From positions 1-8,466 of the forward strand of contig JAGZAC010000061.1 of the NCBI GenBank assembly GCA_018370615.1: a stretch of DNA of 8,466 nucleotides, written 5' to 3'. Source of the stretch: Clostridiales bacterium. Its GTDB lineage: Bacteria; Bacillota; Clostridia; Oscillospirales; CAG-272. Below, piece by piece: positions 5,556 through 8,466 of the stretch (position 1 is the stretch's first letter; each line of letters opens with the position of its first letter). A program made the position numbers and the translations under genes. The notes under the pieces are model-generated. The model was not told the origin of the DNA and ran no database searches. It saw only the letters and a list, made by a program, of their open reading frames with translations.

Positions 5556-6332
5556 ATGGAGAAAATGAAAGTTTTAGTTGCAGATGAAAACAATGAGAGC
5601 AGAAAAATGTGCAAAGAAGCACTGATGCGCGCCGGTATTCGCTTTGTTGACGAAGCGTCCAACGGAGAAGAAGCGCTGACCTACATAAACCGCAACCATC
5701 CCGACGTTGTCATTGCCGATGTGTGGTTGTCCCGCCTGGACGGGATCGGCTTGATACGACAGGCGATGTCCCTTCATTTCGGCCAGGATAAGGCTCCGGC
5801 ATTTATCATCGCATCTCTCGTCACCAATCAAAATATTTTTGTGGAAGCGGCCCGTGCCGGTGCGGCATTGTGCCTGCCCAAGCCTCTGGATTATACCAGC
5901 CTTTCCGAACATGTAATCTCTATTTATCGGAGCAGAGCGGACGGATCCATTTCCGTAGGTGCAGTGAGTGCAACCCCACCAGACATTGAAGCGCAGGTGA
6001 CAAAAATTATTCACCAGATTGGTGTTCCCGCACATATCAAGGGATATCAATATCTGCGCACCGCGATCCTTCTCACGATCAGCGACAGCGACATCATCAA
6101 TTCCGTTACAAAAGTACTTTACCCCTCCGTTGCGAAAAAATACTCCACCACCACCTCCAGAGTAGAGCGGGCGATTCGCCATGCAATCGAAGTAGCTTGG
6201 GACAGAGGAGATATTGACACCCTCAATTCCTACTTCGGATACACCGTTCAGAACAATCGGGGCAAGCCTACCAACAGCGAATTTATCGCCATGATTGCAG
6301 ATAATCTCCGCCTCAAATATAAAATTCATTAA
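5556..6332 (+). CDS. Spo0A-like sporulation response regulator, diverged receiver
   Basis: A 258-residue transcription regulator (Bacillus subtilis Spo0A is 267). The receiver (4-125) keeps the acidic pair D10/E11, phosphoacceptor D55, S87 in the threonine/serine position and K109 in LPKPLD. However, the usual MP after the aspartate is replaced: ADVWLSRLDG instead of LDIIMPHLDG. A linker of about 20 residues leads to the Spo0A effector domain (about 147-254), almost canonical: IHQIGVPAHIKGYQYLR, KVLYPSVAKKYSTTTSRVERAIRHA with the recognition helix at 201-215, and KPTNSEFIAMIAD. ATG 5556 is preferred because GGAG ends nine bases upstream; an in-frame ATG at 5508 lies within the promoter. It is not beside spoIVB or recN, as the main spo0A usually is, so a second copy is likely, though it could be the only spo0A. 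Confidence 0.9.
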   Translation: MEKMKVLVADENNESRKMCKEALMRAGIRFVDEASNGEEALTYINRNHPDVVIADVWLSRLDGIGLIRQAMSLHFGQDKAPAFIIASLVTNQNIFVEAARAGAALCLPKPLDYTSLSEHVISIYRSRADGSISVGAVSATPPDIEAQVTKIIHQIGVPAHIKGYQYLRTAILLTISDSDIINSVTKVLYPSVAKKYSTTTSRVERAIRHAIEVAWDRGDIDTLNSYFGYTVQNNRGKPTNSEFIAMIADNLRLKYKIH

Positions 6333-7210
6333 TCCTCTTCAAGCCACAGGTCCTCCCCGTCTGTCGCAAAAATGATGGTACCCATTTCATCGGTGCGCAG
6401 CACGGGGATTCCCAATTCTCTAGCACGTTCCAGGGTCTGCTGATGAGGATGACCATAAGAATTGTCCTGTCCACAGGACGCAATGGCCCACCTAGGGCTG
6501 ACTGCAGCAAGAAACTCGGATGTTGAGGACGTATTGGATCCATGATGTCCGAGTTTTAATATATCCGCATCCAGTTCACCGGACGTATATGTCTCCAGCA
6601 TCAACTCTTCAGAGCCGCTTTCCGCATCTCCTGTCACAATTGCGGAAACATTCTCATACTCCACCCGGGTGACGACACTGTATTCATTAAAATCATCTAA
6701 ATCGGCAAGGGGAGCCAAAATCTGCAGACCAATGCCGCCGACATCGTATGTATTGCCCACCTGTGCCTCGATTACCCGCACGCCGCTGTCTTCTATTACA
6801 CCAATCAGGCGAGAAAAGGTCACTACGTCATTGGATGCATCTGTCATGATGACATTTTTCACTTCCAGGCTATTGATAATTTTCACTGCGCCGCCGATGT
6901 GGTCTTCATGAGGGTGGGTCAAAATCATATAGTCAATCGTATCTGTATACCCACGAATATACCGCGCCGTAGTTTCCGCTGCATCGGTGGGGCCGGCATC
7001 AATTAAAACTGCAGCATCCTCTGTGACAATGAGCGTGCTGTCTCCTTGCCCTACATCGATAAAATGAAACTCACATTCTGCAGACAAGTCCTGCCTATTG
7101 CCGCGAATCCAGCCGTCCCATATAAAAATAGCAGCAACAATGACAAAAACAGCCGTCGCTATAGGAGCAGCGGCTTTTTTTATGTTTCTTTTGCGGGATC
7201 TGTATTTCAT
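6329..7210 (-). CDS. Membrane-anchored ComEC-type metallo-beta-lactamase-fold hydrolase
   Basis: A 293-residue protein with a basic N-terminus (MKYRSRKRNIKK), one membrane anchor (13-31) and an extracellular MBL domain like the C-terminal domain of the DNA-uptake protein ComEC. Motifs: FHFIDVGQGDSTLI (49-61), DAGP (71-74), metal ligands THPHEDH (H99, H101, D103, H104), TGD (D195), GHHGS (H222/H223), and YGHPH near 252-256 in the SGH-type C-terminal segment. There is no competence-pore membrane domain, so it is a stand-alone hydrolase, perhaps a nuclease or phosphodiesterase acting at the cell surface; substrate not known. ATG 7210 follows GGGAAAGGG with a ten-base gap. It is 21 bases after the cmpB-like gene, likely one operon. 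Its stop overlaps that of the Spo0A-like gene from the other strand. Confidence 0.9.
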   Translation of the reverse strand: MKYRSRKRNIKKAAAPIATAVFVIVAAIFIWDGWIRGNRQDLSAECEFHFIDVGQGDSTLIVTEDAAVLIDAGPTDAAETTARYIRGYTDTIDYMILTHPHEDHIGGAVKIINSLEVKNVIMTDASNDVVTFSRLIGVIEDSGVRVIEAQVGNTYDVGGIGLQILAPLADLDDFNEYSVVTRVEYENVSAIVTGDAESGSEELMLETYTSGELDADILKLGHHGSNTSSTSEFLAAVSPRWAIASCGQDNSYGHPHQQTLERARELGIPVLRTDEMGTIIFATDGEDLWLEED

Positions 7211-7231
7211 AAAGATTGACCCTTTCCCTGT

Positions 7232-7711
7232 CTACGGATTGCCGGACAGCAGTTTTTGAAGTATACGGCACAACTTTATCCCGGGAATGCACATAAAAAA
7301 CCAGATAACAGAATATAAGAGGCAAATCTGCCCAAACAAATGAAAGGGCAGAGCAGAATAATCCCACACATGCCATCCCAGCAGCAAATTGACAATACTT
7401 CCAGCAATAAATTCCAATACAGTAATGAGAAGACTGCCCTCCAGGCACAGTATAAGCAGCGGCTTTTCTTTATCTCTGGTACTAATAATAAATAATCCCA
7501 GAAAGCAGGCTCCGCCTGTAATTGCCATTGTCCAGTGTGTGTATCCCCTCCAGAGAAACTCCAAAAAGCAGTAATACAGGCCACCGAACGAAAAAACAAA
7601 CCCATAGGCCCAAAAACGCATGGAATGCAATGTGCTTTCAGACGACTCTCCGCCGCAGTCTTCAGTGGGACATTGTATATCAATTATATCATATTGTTTC
7701 CATTTTTTCAA
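7232..7711 (-). CDS. Small membrane protein of the CmpB-like family (PF06541)
   Basis: A 159-residue protein with about four membrane spans (33-52, 60-77, 84-110, 124-145). The segment WHVWDYSALPFHLFGQICLLYSVIW (written here as WDYS at 116-119 and GQICLLYS at 127-134), with glutamates in the first and third spans (E51, E100), fits the family called putative ABC-transporter type IV, CmpB. True transport function has not been established for most members. The N-terminus (1-30) is polar and has C14/C19. The start is TTG 7711, supported by AAGGGTGA six bases upstream; ATG at residue 31 is an alternative that would begin at the first span. The ribosome binding site is the arm of a terminator hairpin. 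MBL-hydrolase gene follows after 21 bases. Confidence 0.7.
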   Translation of the reverse strand: MKKWKQYDIIDIQCPTEDCGGESSESTLHSMRFWAYGFVFSFGGLYYCFLEFLWRGYTHWTMAITGGACFLGLFIISTRDKEKPLLILCLEGSLLITVLEFIAGSIVNLLLGWHVWDYSALPFHLFGQICLLYSVIWFFMCIPGIKLCRILQKLLSGNP

Positions 7712-7714
7712 ATA

Positions 7715-7753
7715 AAATCACCCTTATATGGTTTTTCCATACAAGGGTGATTT
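7715..7753 (-). terminator. Strong intrinsic terminator after the glycoside hydrolase gene
   Basis: Perfect 11-bp arms AAATCACCCTT / AAGGGTGATTT (7743-7753 with 7715-7725 on the minus strand) continue, after one mismatch, into a 5-bp inner stem TATGG/CCATA with a five-base loop. On the minus strand it is followed by TTTTATTTG. It lies 32 bases past the stop of the hydrolase gene. The downstream arm also contains the ribosome binding site of the next gene. The hairpin is nearly symmetric so it could fold on either strand. Confidence 0.75.
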
Positions 7754-7764
7754 ATACCTGTCAA
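7736..7764 (-). promoter_or_regulatory. Possible promoter overlapping the terminator
   Basis: TTGACA (7764-7759), a 17-base spacer and TATGGA (7741-7736). The -35 is perfect; the -10 is poor (3 of 6). Transcripts would start near 7729, after the first hairpin arm, leaving the ribosome binding site of the cmpB-like gene unpaired. Confidence 0.4.
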
Positions 7765-7785
7765 AATCTGTACCGGCCGGGCAGT

Positions 7786-8466
7786 TCACTGGGCGTCGGA
7801 TCCGTCGGTATCGGTATCTGTTTCTGTCTTCGTATATAATTCCTTCAGTTCGTCCGCTATGCCGTTTGTGTTTTGACTCAGCTCCTCATATCCATAAAAA
7901 ATGCTGCCGCTGTAGACTTCTTTCTCCTTTGCATAAGCAACCTGCTGGGTCATGATTCCCTGAGGATTCTCCCAATCTGATTCATATCGGTACGCCGCAT
8001 GGCAAATCAGCAGCCGCACATCTGTGCCCTCCACCTGTTCTGCCCACCAGTCGCATAAAACATCATAGGGGGCAGCAATGTCCACCGTCCGCCAGTAAAT
8101 CTGGGGCGCAATGTAATCGATATAACCGCCGTCAATCCATGCAAGGGTATCGCAGTAAATATCCGAATAAGATTGCGCACCTCTAGTTTCGCTGCCGCTG
8201 TCTCCGCCGTACCCGTTTTTCCAAATTCCAAAGGGAGCGACGCCGAACAGACAATCCTCATCTGCTGCTTTTACTGTATCATACACCAGCTGGATCATGC
8301 GGTTTACATTGTCTCTGCGCCAGTCGCCCAAATCCTCATACCCCTCACCGAACTGGGAAAAAGTTTCCTCATCGGCAAATGCCGCAATACTGCTCTCTCC
8401 GTTTTCATCCGTAACGGTTTGCGGATAGGGATAAAAATAATCGTCAAAGATGATACCGTCCACATC
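7786..8466 (-). CDS. GHL10/YngK-like glycoside hydrolase family protein, C-terminal part
   Basis: The reading frame is open to the window edge, so the N-terminus is missing; 226 residues are seen. The GHL10 (PF02638, DUF187) hallmarks are present: VDGIIFDDYFYP at the left end of the visible part (the first aspartate is near residue 3, the paired aspartates at 8-9), GDWRRDNVNRMI near 48-59, FGVAPFGIWKNG near 75-86, and IDYIAPQIYW near 115-124. Family members are thought to be cell-surface or secreted TIM-barrel glycosidases, possibly acting on peptidoglycan or other glycans; the substrate here is unknown. The C-terminus ends in an acidic tail (TKTETDTDTDGSD) made by hexanucleotide repeats. A strong terminator follows, so it is the last gene of its unit. 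Confidence 0.88.
   Translation of the reverse strand, partial: DVDGIIFDDYFYPYPQTVTDENGESSIAAFADEETFSQFGEGYEDLGDWRRDNVNRMIQLVYDTVKAADEDCLFGVAPFGIWKNGYGGDSGSETRGAQSYSDIYCDTLAWIDGGYIDYIAPQIYWRTVDIAAPYDVLCDWWAEQVEGTDVRLLICHAAYRYESDWENPQGIMTQQVAYAKEKEVYSGSIFYGYEELSQNTNGIADELKELYTKTETDTDTDGSDAQ
7803..7830. repeat. Short hexanucleotide tandem repeat in the hydrolase tail
   Basis: Degenerate six-base units (GTCGGT, ATCGGT, ATCTGT, TTCTGT) on the plus strand encode alternating Thr and Asp/Glu in the last residues of the hydrolase. The number of units could vary between strains. Confidence 0.5.

Noticed and set aside
5574..6329. 251-residue minus-strand ORF opposite the Spo0A-like gene
   Set aside because: It mirrors a clear Spo0A coding frame, has no ribosome binding site and no recognisable domain.

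Overview
The window looks like chromosome of a spore-forming Clostridia, probably of the Oscillospiraceae/Ruminococcaceae type. Three things point there: a Spo0A-family regulator, Gram-positive style ribosome binding sites (AGGAGG) with several TTG/GTG-type starts, and short multi-hairpin intergenic repeats of a kind common in gut Clostridia. No taxonomic search could be run, so this is inference.

Left part (1-3679, all minus strand) is a sulfur amino acid locus, read right to left: metN (ATPase), metI (permease), an unrecognised AT-rich membrane protein gene, metQ (substrate-binding lipoprotein) and the start of cysK (cysteine synthase, cut by the window edge). Together these import methionine and make cysteine. 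The extra gene sits inside what is normally a contiguous metNIQ set.

The middle (3680-4400) is a 720-base region with no large gene. Next to metN lies a cluster of degenerate palindromic repeats (about 3723-4092). Beyond it is a compact minus-strand unit: a consensus sigma-A promoter (4319-4347), a 36-codon ORF with an excellent ribosome binding site (4170-4280), and a terminator hairpin (4104-4132). One arm of that hairpin can instead pair with an 11-base segment inside the small ORF. This is the layout of an attenuator upstream of the met operon, or alternatively of an independent small RNA/small protein gene. No S-box or T-box was recognised.

The region 4401-6332 holds a divergent pair. 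On the minus strand is a DUF2156/lysyl-phosphatidylglycerol-synthase-C-like acyltransferase. On the plus strand is a Spo0A-like response regulator with a well conserved DNA-binding domain and a diverged receiver. Between them six copies of the hexamer TTACCA/TGGTAA surround and fill a good promoter for the spo0A-like gene, suggesting tight control by an unidentified DNA-binding protein.

The right part (6329-8466, minus strand) has a membrane-anchored ComEC-type metallo-beta-lactamase-fold hydrolase, preceded in the same operon by a small CmpB-like (PF06541) membrane protein. Upstream is the 3' part of a GHL10/YngK-type glycoside hydrolase. A strong hairpin between the hydrolase and the cmpB-like gene appears to combine a terminator with a promoter. 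The Spo0A-like and metallo-hydrolase genes converge with overlapping stop codons.
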